Positions 9,432 through 17,945 of a stretch of DNA of 64,000 nt are shown piece after piece. Below the pieces are notes generated by a model, which worked only from the letters and a program-made list of their open reading frames with translations, made no database searches and was not told the DNA's origin. Each line of letters starts with the position of its first letter. The first letter of the stretch is position 1. The DNA is from an uncultured Prevotellaceae bacterium (GTDB lineage Bacteria > Bacteroidota > Bacteroidia > Bacteroidales > Bacteroidaceae), in the NCBI GenBank assembly GCA_900315455.1, contig OMZE01000004.1, forward strand, positions 1 to 64,000. The letters are read 5' to 3'. The translations under genes and the position numbers were made by a program.

Positions 9432-10529
9432 TCACTTCACGCCAACAATCTGTGTGGGTGGCAGTTCCTGGTTGCGCCGACGCGTCATGGTGACCACAGC
9501 CTGTGCCAGGTTGATGAAGGCCTGCCCAGTGGCAGTATCGATGTTCAGCGCCGCGGGTGTCCCCTCATCGCCGCTCTCGCGGATACTCTGCACGAGGGGA
9601 ATCTGTGCCAGGAGAGGAATTTTCATCTCCTCGGCGAGTTTTTTGCATCCCTCCTTACCGAAGATGTAATACTTGTTCTCGGGCAGTTCGGCAGGCGTAA
9701 ACCACGCCATGTTCTCCACAAGTCCCAGGATGGGCACGTTCACCTTTTCATTCTGATACATGTCGATACCCTTGCGGGCATCGGCCAGAGCCACACTCTG
9801 TGGCGTACTCACTATCACCGCACCGGTGATGGCGAGTGTCTGCAAGAGCGTGAGGTGGATGTCGCTCGTTCCCGGAGGGGTGTCGAGAATGAAATAGTCG
9901 AGTTCTCCCCAGTCGGCATCGGCGATGAGTTGCTTCAACGCGTTGGAGGCCATTCCTCCCCTCCACAGTGTGGCGGTCTCGGGATTCACGAAGAAGCCGA
10001 TGCTCAGCAGTTTCACCCCATATTTCTCGATGGGTTCGATGAGGTCGCGGCCGTCTTTGTTGACAGCGTATGGACGGGCATCTTCCACCCCAAACATCTT
10101 CGGTGCCGATGGTCCGAAGATATCGGTGTCGAGAAGTCCTACCTTATACCCTAATCTTGCGAGGGCTATGGCAAGGTTCACAGCCACGGTGCTCTTCCCT
10201 ACTCCACCTTTTCCCGAACTCACTGCCACTACGTTCTTCACCTGTGGCAGCATCTTACCCACCTCGGGTCTGGGTTTCGACTTGAACTCCGTGGTAATCG
10301 TCACTTTCACTTCGGGACTCACATGGTAGTGTATGGCGGCCTCAGCAGCCTTGACGGTAGACTTGAGAAAGGGGTCGGTGTCGCGCGGGAAGATGAGCGA
10401 GAACGACACGTTCATGCCGTCGATGCGCATGTTGTCGGCCAGCATCTCACTCTCTATCAGGTTCTTCTTCGTGCCCGGATAGGAGACGGTGGCCAGCGCG
10501 TCGGTAATGAGTTTGGGATAGAGTGTCAT
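9432..10529 (-). CDS. mrp: Mrp/NBP35 (ApbC) iron-sulfur carrier P-loop ATPase
   Basis: A 365-residue Mrp/ApbC protein, thought to carry and transfer iron-sulfur clusters in the cytoplasm. An N-terminal MIP18/DUF59 domain (about 1-75) precedes the ATPase domain, which has the deviant Walker A GKGGVGKST, a switch-I-like LDTDIFGPS block, and DYFILDTPPGTSD. The CxxC cluster motif of many homologues is not evident in the C-terminal half (only a single Cys in GKEGCKKL is clear). The start codon overlaps the stop of the metal-binding gene upstream by an ATGA, so the two are translationally coupled. Confidence 0.93.
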   Translation of the reverse strand: MTLYPKLITDALATVSYPGTKKNLIESEMLADNMRIDGMNVSFSLIFPRDTDPFLKSTVKAAEAAIHYHVSPEVKVTITTEFKSKPRPEVGKMLPQVKNVVAVSSGKGGVGKSTVAVNLAIALARLGYKVGLLDTDIFGPSAPKMFGVEDARPYAVNKDGRDLIEPIEKYGVKLLSIGFFVNPETATLWRGGMASNALKQLIADADWGELDYFILDTPPGTSDIHLTLLQTLAITGAVIVSTPQSVALADARKGIDMYQNEKVNVPILGLVENMAWFTPAELPENKYYIFGKEGCKKLAEEMKIPLLAQIPLVQSIRESGDEGTPAALNIDTATGQAFINLAQAVVTMTRRRNQELPPTQIVGVK

Positions 10530-10873
10530 TCCTTACAATCTCCCGCATTACCTTCGCTGCACTCGTGCGGCTCTTTCACGATGGTCTCTCCCTCGGCGAG
10601 TTGTCTTGCCGAGAACCCTGAGCCCTCGAAAGCAGCGATGATTTTCTCATCAGAGGTTTTCTTCGCGTCATACTTGATGGTCACCGTCTGCTGGGCAACA
10701 CTGGTCTCTATCGACTTGATGCCTTTCACGTCTTTCATGTGGGCTTTCACCCTGTTCTCGCACCGCGCGCAATGCATCTGCGGAGTGGTGGTCAGCACAA
10801 GTGTGCGAATGTCTTTGGCAAACATCATAGTGGCAGAGAGAATCACCACCATGGTCATCAAAAGTCTTTTCAT
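10526..10873 (-). CDS. Exported heavy-metal-associated (HMA) domain protein
   Basis: A 115-residue protein with a signal peptide (MKRLLMTMVVILSATMMFA) and one HMA domain bearing the metal-binding MHCARCENRV motif (about residues 32-41), followed by the usual babbab pattern (VKGIKSIETSVAQQTVTIKYD). The short Cys-containing C-terminal tail (HECSEGNAGDCKE) could add a further metal site. It probably binds copper or another soft metal in the periplasm. The start at 10873 gives the signal peptide; the longer reading from 10957 runs through the promoter. The stop overlaps the mrp start by 4 nt. Confidence 0.85.
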   Translation of the reverse strand: MKRLLMTMVVILSATMMFAKDIRTLVLTTTPQMHCARCENRVKAHMKDVKGIKSIETSVAQQTVTIKYDAKKTSDEKIIAAFEGSGFSARQLAEGETIVKEPHECSEGNAGDCKE

Positions 10874-10903
10874 ATTCTTTCTATTTTTATTTGGTATTTG
10901 GTG

Positions 10904-10911
10904 CAAAAGTA
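10904..10911 (-). promoter_or_regulatory. Probable -7 box for the HMA-mrp operon
   Basis: TACTTTTG on the minus strand, 30 nt upstream of the HMA start codon; no clear -33 partner. Confidence 0.4.
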
Positions 10912-11001
10912 AGAAGAAAAAAGCAAATAACTGAATGAAAAAAGTAAAATCATCCAATTTGAGGGGAAAATCCTGTAATAGAAGAGATTCCCATTAAATA
11001 A

Positions 11002-11157
11002 TTAGCCTAGGGCACGCTGTTCTGATAAAACGCCATCTCTCTTGATTATTTCATCGAGACTCTCTCCTTCCTCATACTCCATCACATAATACACCGTTCC
11101 ATTTTCCTCAAAAATGTCAGAAACCTTAACGATGCCAGGATGGTACAAATATGGTAC
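11002..11157 (-). pseudogene. Fragment of a Ser/Thr protein kinase gene
   Basis: On the minus strand a 47-codon stretch reads HPGIVKVSDIFEENGTVYYV, then MEYEEGESL and a run ending LSEQRALG before a TAA. It matches residues about 88-132 of the kinase encoded at 15396-16919 almost residue for residue (subdomains IV-VI, including the hinge). An in-frame TGA lies just upstream at about 11158, and both the glycine loop and the catalytic loop are missing. It is a truncated kinase copy left between mrp and the AlbA_2 regulator, and evidence that kinase genes have been duplicated and lost in this region. Confidence 0.75.
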
Positions 11158-11204
11158 AGATCAGAGCAATGGAAAGATAAGGAAACGACAACTATCGATA
11201 GGAC

Positions 11205-13022
11205 TCATTCCTCTTTTTGCCGTGCCCTATATTTTTGCCTTGGATGATTAGGGATGTTTTCGTACTTCTTTTCAAGGATGTCGGACATTTGTGGAATAAC
11301 TCTGTTTCTTAAGTATTTTGAGTTTTTCCCTACAAGTACACATATTTCATCAAGGGTTCTCCATTCGTCACATACCTCCAGAATCATATTCATCAATTCC
11401 TCTCTTGACATCCTTCTTTTTAAGGTTGCCACATTTCCGTCCGAGGTTGCCACATTTCCACCTGAGGTTGCCACCTTTCTATCCGAGGTTGCCACCTTTC
11501 TATCCGAGGTTGCCACCTTTATTCCATAAACATGGTACTTCGTTCCCCTTCCATATCCGTATGATTCCAATAGTTGCTGTGAGCACATGTCACTCAACAT
11601 CGTGGTGATATCAGCCCTATGCATATCCAACGCATGTTGCAACCGTTCGTTGGTTATCTCCTCCTCGCTGTAAGCCAAAGCGAGTGCTGTGAGTTGTGGA
11701 CGAGAAAGTCCCTCCATCTTCTTGCCGAAATGAAGATTCAAAGCATCGATGACATGTTCGTCCATCAACAACTCTAAAGGCATAGTGAGCAATACCTTAT
11801 TTGGACGGCTTCTCTCCATAATGTATGGTTTCTTCCAATTCTGTTTCTCCCATCCATGAAGGATTATGTCGGTTCCACTACCTGCTTTCTCCGGTGAGCC
11901 AAGAAACATAAACATCGTCTGAAGATATTTGTTGCGGCAAATACTCTCACCACCCTTGTAGTATTGAGCAGGAGAAATAAGCATGGTGCCTGGATTGGAG
12001 AACACAATCTTGTTTGGATATTTGTATACATTCAACGTGGCATTCTCTGTGTGGTCGGCATGGATGCATAGGTTGGTAAGCGCCTCTCTTACGGCGACGT
12101 GTGCAGGAGTTTCGTTGACGCGCTGATTACCTTCCAAACGGAAAGGCTTGGGCAGGAAATTCTGCAGGATAGGAAGTATTCTGCGATAGAACTGAAACAA
12201 GTTCGACTCCCAGTTACCATCAGGATAGATTCTGTTTACCCATCTGTCCTTGGGATTCTCTATCTCCTGATAGTCAGGGAAGAAATTCGGGTTCTCGTCT
12301 ATAATGGCACTATAGGTGCCAAACATCAGCAGACCCGCATACGTCAGCCCTTTCTCTCCAGTCTTTCTGTCTGTTCTGAATACATTGATTTTCTCCAAGA
12401 ACTCATCTTCCGGAAGCGAAATCCACACATGGTCAGGATTAGCACTTTCAAAAAGTCGCCGATATTGTTTGATTGACTCGCCATCCAAGTCCTCCTTGCT
12501 GTAGTTCTTCAGGATTCTTCCGTCAACGGGACTCGCCAGATTGGCATCGGCATACGTACTGTTAATTTCCTCACGCGAACAATGGTAGTCACCGTCTAGG
12601 TCACGACGGTATGTTCCCGTATAAGGGTCGAGGCCGCAGAATACAGGCCTAAGGTTGATGTTCACCCTTGGGATATAGAAGAACAGAAAATACGTGCCAT
12701 CAAAACCTACAATCTGCACATCATCTTCAGTGAGCAGTTGAATGTTCACATTCTGTTTACTGTGCATGTTGTTGAAGAAATCGCGCTTGTATTTCTCCGC
12801 CTGCTCTCTTGTGATGCCATCCAAGTAGAATTGGCCATCCCTCTCCTTCACCCCAAAGATGATGGTTCCACCATTGGTATTGGCAAACGAAGAATATGTC
12901 TGCCAGAAGGTTTGTGGGAACCCACCTTTCGAAGACTTGAACTCTATCTCGCTTGACTCCTTATCAGCAATTAGTTGTTCAAGCATCGGTTGTATGTCAT
13001 TGTATTCGTATATGCGCTTCAT
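11205..13022 (-). CDS. AlbA_2 / divergent-AAA-type regulator with a 7-residue repeat linker
   Basis: A 605-residue protein of the AlbA_2 (Schlafen-like AAA_4) superfamily, usually annotated as an ATP-binding or HTH-containing transcriptional regulator. The N-terminal domain shows SSEIEFKSSKGGFPQTFWQTYSSFANTNGGTIIFGV; the middle has the HATPase_c_4-like block (VREALTNLCIHADH and GSGTDI); the C-terminus holds winged-helix-like repeats. Between them lies a run of five imperfect heptads, KVATSDR-like (about residues 500-535), encoded by 21-nt tandem repeats. ATG at 13022 is used; two codons upstream is an unlikely TTG. It lies 42 nt downstream of the AbiH gene on the same strand. Confidence 0.8.
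   Translation of the reverse strand: MKRIYEYNDIQPMLEQLIADKESSEIEFKSSKGGFPQTFWQTYSSFANTNGGTIIFGVKERDGQFYLDGITREQAEKYKRDFFNNMHSKQNVNIQLLTEDDVQIVGFDGTYFLFFYIPRVNINLRPVFCGLDPYTGTYRRDLDGDYHCSREEINSTYADANLASPVDGRILKNYSKEDLDGESIKQYRRLFESANPDHVWISLPEDEFLEKINVFRTDRKTGEKGLTYAGLLMFGTYSAIIDENPNFFPDYQEIENPKDRWVNRIYPDGNWESNLFQFYRRILPILQNFLPKPFRLEGNQRVNETPAHVAVREALTNLCIHADHTENATLNVYKYPNKIVFSNPGTMLISPAQYYKGGESICRNKYLQTMFMFLGSPEKAGSGTDIILHGWEKQNWKKPYIMERSRPNKVLLTMPLELLMDEHVIDALNLHFGKKMEGLSRPQLTALALAYSEEEITNERLQHALDMHRADITTMLSDMCSQQLLESYGYGRGTKYHVYGIKVATSDRKVATSDRKVATSGGNVATSDGNVATLKRRMSREELMNMILEVCDEWRTLDEICVLVGKNSKYLRNRVIPQMSDILEKKYENIPNHPRQKYRARQKEE
11422..11525 (-). repeat. 21-nt in-frame tandem repeat
   Basis: Five consecutive units of 21 nt (GAGGTTGCCACCTTTCTATCC-like on the + strand) inside the AlbA_2 gene; two adjacent units are identical. 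They encode the KVATSDR heptads, and changes in unit number would keep the frame. Confidence 0.85.
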
Positions 13023-13064
13023 AAGCAATCTATTTTTGAATCTTTTGAAGAAAAAAGTGCAAAA

Positions 13065-13916
13065 TTACCATTCTTTTGGCTTAATCTTGTCACCATTCAC
13101 GCCCAATTTTAGGAGTTTATCCTTCATGACACTAAACTCACCACCTGTATGCCAGTATAACGTCCAATCTGTATCTGCAATGTTTTTGTTTACACTGACA
13201 ATCTTTTCAATATATGGCATATCAATGTCATTAAAAGAGAATCCCATTGCGACGAAATGCTTGATGTCACAATACTTATAGAATCTATCTTCTTGAAGGT
13301 ATATCCTATTCATAACCTTTTTAGCTCCATTCAATGCTTCTTGATTGATATAATCTGCATATGATGGAGAAATCCTTAGTTGGTCTTTGTTATACTCCTG
13401 AGTATATTTAACCAATTGACCTGCTTCAGCATCATGTCCAACAACAATATCGTCTGGAGCCTTAATTGACCCATGAATGTGCCAGACGTTTTCTTCGTTC
13501 ACATGAAACGCCTTTTCCAAGAGCAAGGTATAATTAAAGGTGAAGAACAAGGCACGGGCATCTATGCCATCCATCAATTTGATGTTATTTAAATTTATCT
13601 GACTATCAACAGCCTTAATCCATCTTCCGAACAATGGGGGAAGTTTCCATTTCATGAGGTTTCTAACCTTCATAAATCCAATGGACTTATCATTACGTGA
13701 TTTTGATAGACACTCATAATCCACCTTCCCCAACATATTTTCAAAATCCTTCCACCATAAATTATCATTTTGGGGAGCATCACCGTAAATATCAAGAAGG
13801 TCGTTCCATAAAACAGAACTCTTCTTTACATAATCATCGCGGAAATCCGCATACGAAGTCCTCAATTCATGATGGAGGTCAAAACCATTACCTATTATGT
13901 ATAATTTGTCAGTCAT
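13065..13916 (-). CDS. AbiH-family abortive infection protein
   Basis: A 283-residue AbiH (PF14253) protein, a family named from a lactococcal phage-resistance gene. The hallmark motifs are present: IIGNGFDLHHELRTSYADF at the N-terminus, FFTFNYTLLLE about residue 125, HIHGS about 145 and the GFSFNDIDMPYIEKI block near the C-terminus. The fold is Sir2-like, but the enzymatic activity is not established. Base composition is more AT-rich than the housekeeping genes in the window, fitting a transferred defence gene. It follows a small ORF by 10 nt and precedes the AlbA_2 regulator. Confidence 0.88.
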   Translation of the reverse strand: MTDKLYIIGNGFDLHHELRTSYADFRDDYVKKSSVLWNDLLDIYGDAPQNDNLWWKDFENMLGKVDYECLSKSRNDKSIGFMKVRNLMKWKLPPLFGRWIKAVDSQINLNNIKLMDGIDARALFFTFNYTLLLEKAFHVNEENVWHIHGSIKAPDDIVVGHDAEAGQLVKYTQEYNKDQLRISPSYADYINQEALNGAKKVMNRIYLQEDRFYKYCDIKHFVAMGFSFNDIDMPYIEKIVSVNKNIADTDWTLYWHTGGEFSVMKDKLLKLGVNGDKIKPKEW

Positions 13917-13926
13917 AACAAAAAGT

Positions 13927-14202
13927 TTATGCCAATTCTATTATTTTCTCTTCAAGGACTTGAATGCATGGTAAAATGTCATCCCCTGCAAACTGAGGAC
14001 TCAATGCGGCTCGTGCCACTTTTGTGTCAAAAAGACCTAACACCTCAGGGGGCAATGTGTCTGCATAGTTGCCAATTGCCGTACAAGCTTCTCTGATTCT
14101 TTTATTGCGGCTTCTTAAATCTTTACACTGATTGGCAATATACCATTCAGCATACAATTCCTCTAATCTTTTCTTAGTCGTCAATAATAATTCTTTGTCC
14201 AT
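13927..14202 (-). CDS. Small helical protein upstream of AbiH
   Basis: A 91-residue, highly charged and probably all-helical protein starting MDKELLLTTKKRLEELYAEW. I do not recognise the family. It has its own consensus promoter and ends 10 nt before the AbiH start, so the two are one transcript. This spacing makes it a candidate partner, antitoxin or regulator of AbiH, but nothing in the sequence proves that. The start at 14202 is preferred because the longer reading from 14247 covers the promoter. Confidence 0.65.
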   Translation of the reverse strand: MDKELLLTTKKRLEELYAEWYIANQCKDLRSRNKRIREACTAIGNYADTLPPEVLGLFDTKVARAALSPQFAGDDILPCIQVLEEKIIELA

Positions 14203-14217
14203 TTTTCTTTTTTCTTG

Positions 14218-14248
14218 CAAAAGTAAAGTTATTTTCAGATTTTGCAAA
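14218..14248 (-). promoter_or_regulatory. Consensus promoter for the AbiH pair
   Basis: On the minus strand, TTTG (14245-14248) and TACTTTTG (14218-14225) are 19 nt apart, a full match to the Bacteroidota consensus, 16 nt upstream of the small ORF. Confidence 0.65.
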
Positions 14249-14494
14249 GTTTCTTACTCTTTCCCTTAGGTCAACTAACGAAATCCACAGTTCTTTCAAC
14301 AAAGAATGTGCTACAAAAATACAAAAAAAATGAAGAATTGATTTGCTGGAACTTTTTTGTTTGACGATTTGTTCTTGGCCGCTGTTCGTTGACCATTATT
14401 CGCCAACTTATTGCCGTTCTCTTAACTCTTTCGAAGTATTAGATTTTTTCTCACAAAAGTTTTGGTGGTATCTTTAAAAAACACTAATTTTACC

Positions 14495-15322
14495 ATGAAA
14501 ATTACAAAACAAGCTATGGATATGAGACGAATCCTTATCTCAATGATAATGCTGCTGGCTGTTATCTCTACAAACGGTCAGACAAAAATAATTACTAGGC
14601 AGTCTTCTTCTAGTAAAACGGCAAAAGTGGCTCAAAACACACCAAAAAGTAGCAATAAACAGACAAAGACGAAATCGCAAGGTAAGCAGAGCACTCAGAG
14701 AAGTCAATCGCATAAAGGCCATCAGACATCTCAACCAAGACAATCCTTATCTTTATGTCCAGACAATAGTCATCCGCATGCCATTGACCTAGAGCTGCCT
14801 TCTGGCACAAAATGGGCATGTTGTAATGTGGGGGCAAACAAGCCTGAAGGTTACGGTGAGTACTATGCATGGGGAGAGACGGAAACCAAATCCTCCTACG
14901 ATTGGACCACATATAAATACTGTAATGGTACTTACAAAACATGTCATGACCTTGGTAGCGACATTGCCGGCACTCAATATGATGTGGCTCACGTGAAGTG
15001 GGGTGGGTCTTGGCGAATGCCGTCACGTGATCAAATAAAGGAACTAGTTGAACATTGCAATTATACATGGATAACTATAAGTGGCGTGAAAGGTTGCATG
15101 TTTACCAGCAAGAATAATGGGAAAAGAGTCTTTTTCCCTGCTGCAGGCTTTCGGGACAAAAAACTAGACTATGCCGGTGAATTCGCCAACTACCACTCCT
15201 CTACTCAGAATCCAGACATCATAAGCCATGCATACCAACCCACTTTTAGGTCGGATGGTCCATCATGGTATACAAACGGTGATCGCTACACCGGTTATCC
15301 AATTCGCCCCGTCTCCAGATAA
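14495..15322 (+). CDS. Exported FISUMP-domain protein
   Basis: A 275-residue secreted protein. After a signal sequence (MRRILISMIMLLAVISTNGQ) comes a Ser/Thr/Lys/Gln-rich spacer (about residues 30-90) and then the Fibrobacter succinogenes major paralogous (FISUMP) domain: LPSGTKWACCNVGANKPE, YYAWGETETK, HVKWGGSWRMPS and FFPAAGFR are its hallmarks. The function of the domain is unknown; it is common in surface or secreted proteins of Bacteroidota. The start at 14495 is uncertain, since ATGs at 14516 and 14522 would give a tidier signal peptide. It is the only + strand gene in this part of the island. Confidence 0.8.
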   Translation: MKITKQAMDMRRILISMIMLLAVISTNGQTKIITRQSSSSKTAKVAQNTPKSSNKQTKTKSQGKQSTQRSQSHKGHQTSQPRQSLSLCPDNSHPHAIDLELPSGTKWACCNVGANKPEGYGEYYAWGETETKSSYDWTTYKYCNGTYKTCHDLGSDIAGTQYDVAHVKWGGSWRMPSRDQIKELVEHCNYTWITISGVKGCMFTSKNNGKRVFFPAAGFRDKKLDYAGEFANYHSSTQNPDIISHAYQPTFRSDGPSWYTNGDRYTGYPIRPVSR

Positions 15323-15395
15323 CTGATGATGGCAACTGACCTTATGGGAAAATTTCTTTGGACAGTAGTAAAAATGCGCCGATTTTTTAACGTTT

Positions 15396-16919
15396 TTATT
15401 TTAGTTCAAAGGTAATAGGTAGATTATATTTTACACGTACCGCCTGACCATTTTGCTTACCAGGATTCCACTTAGGCATTGACTTCACAACGCGCACGGT
15501 CTCTTGGTCAAGGGTTGGGTCAACACCACGTACAACGGCTACGTTGCTGATGCTTCCATCAGGCTCAACTACGAACGACACAACAACCTTACCCTGGATG
15601 CCATTCTCCTCAGCTACGGGAGGATAGTGGATATTATAACTAAGCCATGAGAGAAGTGCTCCTTGGCCACCTGGGAAGGACGGTTGCTGTTCCACTTCAC
15701 TGAAAATATGTGAAGAATCGAAAACTTCCTCTTCTGAATCAGTGGAGTATTCTTGGTCATAAAAACCTATTCCTGTACTATCTGAAACACTTTCATTTGG
15801 ATGGGTTGATTCTTCTGTTGTAGTTGTATCGTCGTTATTATTAACATGAATAAGGAAAATTGTAAATAGAATTACAAATACAAATAATAAAATGAATATG
15901 AGAGGCTTATAATCACGTTTGTCATCGCTGTCATATTCCCCTTCACCATCGGTTTCCCCTTCACTGTCGGTTTCCCTTTCACTGTCGGTTTCCCTTTCAC
16001 TGTCGGTTTTTGCTCCTAATATCCCCGTCTCATCATCTATTGACTCTTCCTGTTCCTCATTTTTAGATGTATTTTTTAGTATTTCTACAAATTCACTGAT
16101 TTTCTCTGGCCTCTCGCTAATGCGTGGTTGCATGGCTTTTTCTATAGCTTTTCTTAGGTTAGGAGAAACATTTGGTATTGGCGGAAGTCCATCATTGAGT
16201 AAGTCTGAAGCGATTGGTGGAGTGGTGCCTGTTAGGAGTTTGAATAGTGTTGCTCCTAGCGCATAGATGTCGGCTTGTGGAGAAAATATGCTAACCCCTC
16301 CCGGTTTGTATTGTTCGAGTGGTGAATAACCGTAACTTACTCCTGGAGGAGTAGTTGTTGTTTGGTCTTTCTTCTCATCATATTGTTTAGACACACCGAA
16401 GTCGATGAGAATGGGCTCGTTGTCAGCCTTGCGAATCATGATGTTGTTAGGCTTGATGTCAAGGTGGTTCACATTCGATTGATGAATGTAATCCAATGCA
16501 TCAGACACCTTATAGATGTATTGTAAGGCTGTCTGCTCAGACAAATGACCCTCTCTTTTAACAATTTCGGCAAGGCTTTCTCCCTTTACATATTCCATCA
16601 CATAATACACAGTCCCGTTCTCCTCGAAGATGTCGAATACCTTTACAATTCCCGGATGATTGAAACGGGCAATGATTTGTGCCTCTTTAATAAACTTTAG
16701 GCGATACCGGTCAACCATGTCCGACTGCGTGACAGAATATACAGTAGCTGAGTCATCACGCGCACAGAGGTCACGGATGAAGAACTCCTTTATGGCGAAT
16801 TGCTTGCCCAGCATGGTCTGCTCGGCAAGATAAGTGATGCCAAAGCCTCCTTGGCCAAGGACTTTCTTGATGACGTATTTGCCGTCTTGTAGTTTTGTAT
16901 TTAGTTGCAGTTGATTCAA
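15396..16919 (-). CDS. Membrane Ser/Thr protein kinase fused to a TonB C-terminal domain
   Basis: A 507-residue transmembrane kinase. The cytoplasmic N-terminal kinase domain (about 13-285) has GQGGFG (22-27), Lys44 in FAIKE, the catalytic loop HLDIKPNN (Asp154) and DFG (173-175), so it should be active. A Glu/Asp/Ser-rich repeat (305-333), one membrane helix (about 339-358) and an acidic spacer follow. The last ~100 residues are a TonB C-terminal domain (PSFPGGQGALLSWLSYNIHY, then GIQGKVVVSFVVEPDGSI). The kinase thus places a TonB-like domain in the periplasm, an unusual pairing that could sense or contact envelope complexes. It is the last gene of the minus-strand signalling train. Confidence 0.9.
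   Translation of the reverse strand: MNQLQLNTKLQDGKYVIKKVLGQGGFGITYLAEQTMLGKQFAIKEFFIRDLCARDDSATVYSVTQSDMVDRYRLKFIKEAQIIARFNHPGIVKVFDIFEENGTVYYVMEYVKGESLAEIVKREGHLSEQTALQYIYKVSDALDYIHQSNVNHLDIKPNNIMIRKADNEPILIDFGVSKQYDEKKDQTTTTPPGVSYGYSPLEQYKPGGVSIFSPQADIYALGATLFKLLTGTTPPIASDLLNDGLPPIPNVSPNLRKAIEKAMQPRISERPEKISEFVEILKNTSKNEEQEESIDDETGILGAKTDSERETDSERETDSEGETDGEGEYDSDDKRDYKPLIFILLFVFVILFTIFLIHVNNNDDTTTTEESTHPNESVSDSTGIGFYDQEYSTDSEEEVFDSSHIFSEVEQQPSFPGGQGALLSWLSYNIHYPPVAEENGIQGKVVVSFVVEPDGSISNVAVVRGVDPTLDQETVRVVKSMPKWNPGKQNGQAVRVKYNLPITFELK
15936..16007 (-). repeat. 18-nt in-frame tandem repeat in the kinase-TonB gene
   Basis: Four units of 18 nt (TTCCCTTTCACTGTCGGT-like on the + strand), two of them identical, encode DSERET-type hexapeptides in the juxtamembrane linker. 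Unit loss or gain would keep the frame. Confidence 0.85.
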
Positions 16920-17049
16920 AATTATTACTTTTCCAGTAGTCGTATTATTGGTGTTACACGGATGATATTGTATTTCCCTCCTTGCAGGGAAGAGTTGTTT
17001 ATTAATGTGTATTCAAACATATACATAAATTGCTCTTCGTTTCAAAATA

Positions 17050-17844
17050 TTAAAGGGTCTCATATCCATCATTAGAATTCCAAATTTCATAATTACCATT
17101 AGCGTCACCTAAGGTATAGTTAAATAAGCCATTGCCATATATAAGAATGGAGATAGCTCCTTCTTCTCCTATATTCCTTGCTTTCTCGACATTTTCCACC
17201 TTTTCAGCAATGTCTTTTATGTTCTTGAAATAACGCACTTCGTCAACAGTTCTAAGTTTTGAAGACATAATAACGTACTTCAATGCATGACCTAATAGCA
17301 AATACTCTTCCTTTATTTCATCTGGGCACCTTTTTAGCAATCGGTATTCTTGTTCATGTTCCCACTCCTTTCTTTTGTGGAAAAAGATATCGGGAATCCG
17401 ACTTTCAAGTTCAGCTAAAACAGCTTCTGGTTTTTGGGATTCATAAACCACAAATGATTCTAATTCAGGTGTGTCATCATAAGCGATGCGTTGCCTATGT
17501 ATTTTCGAATCAACAAGACTCTTTTCTAATTCCTTTTTGTCAAAAACTAAACACACCCCTTCTCCTTTTTCAGCATACAGGCCCCACATTTGGTGGAGGT
17601 CAAAACCATCCTTATCGTTTTCCTTATCATCTGCAGTAAGACTTATTTGACGGTACTTATATATCTCGTTATGTAAAGAATCAAACACCTCAGAAGGAAT
17701 ACTGTTTATTTGTGCATTAACAAAAACAATTTTGTCATTCTCATGAATGTCATTCATGTTGGTCAGTCTGCTAAATCTTAGACGATTTGATTCAATAATA
17801 ATAAGTGCTGTATCATAAGAAGTGAAGTGATACAACTTTTCCAT
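17050..17844 (-). CDS. DUF2971 protein
   Basis: A 264-residue protein of the DUF2971 family, with the typical start LYHFTSYDTALIIIESNRLRF, the NMNDIHE motif and the later MWGLYAEKGEGVCLVFD and KRKEWEHEQEYRLL blocks. The biochemical role is unknown, and the family is often found in defence-rich accessory regions. The start is uncertain: ATGs at 17874 and 17871 are in frame, and 17844 is chosen because family members begin with this MEKLYHFT motif. It lies between two kinase genes on the same strand. Confidence 0.75.
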   Translation of the reverse strand: MEKLYHFTSYDTALIIIESNRLRFSRLTNMNDIHENDKIVFVNAQINSIPSEVFDSLHNEIYKYRQISLTADDKENDKDGFDLHQMWGLYAEKGEGVCLVFDKKELEKSLVDSKIHRQRIAYDDTPELESFVVYESQKPEAVLAELESRIPDIFFHKRKEWEHEQEYRLLKRCPDEIKEEYLLLGHALKYVIMSSKLRTVDEVRYFKNIKDIAEKVENVEKARNIGEEGAISILIYGNGLFNYTLGDANGNYEIWNSNDGYETL

Positions 17845-17886
17845 CTTTAAAAATCTCTCTTTTTTAACCATCATGACTTTTTGTTA

Positions 17887-17894
17887 CAAAGTTA
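17887..17894 (-). promoter_or_regulatory. Possible -7 box for the DUF2971 gene
   Basis: TAACTTTG on the minus strand, 43 nt upstream of the chosen start; no good -33 box. Confidence 0.35.
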
Positions 17895-17945
17895 GTTTTT
17901 TGTTTTCCCCATACGATCTATTTACAAAGATTCTTATAACATGTC

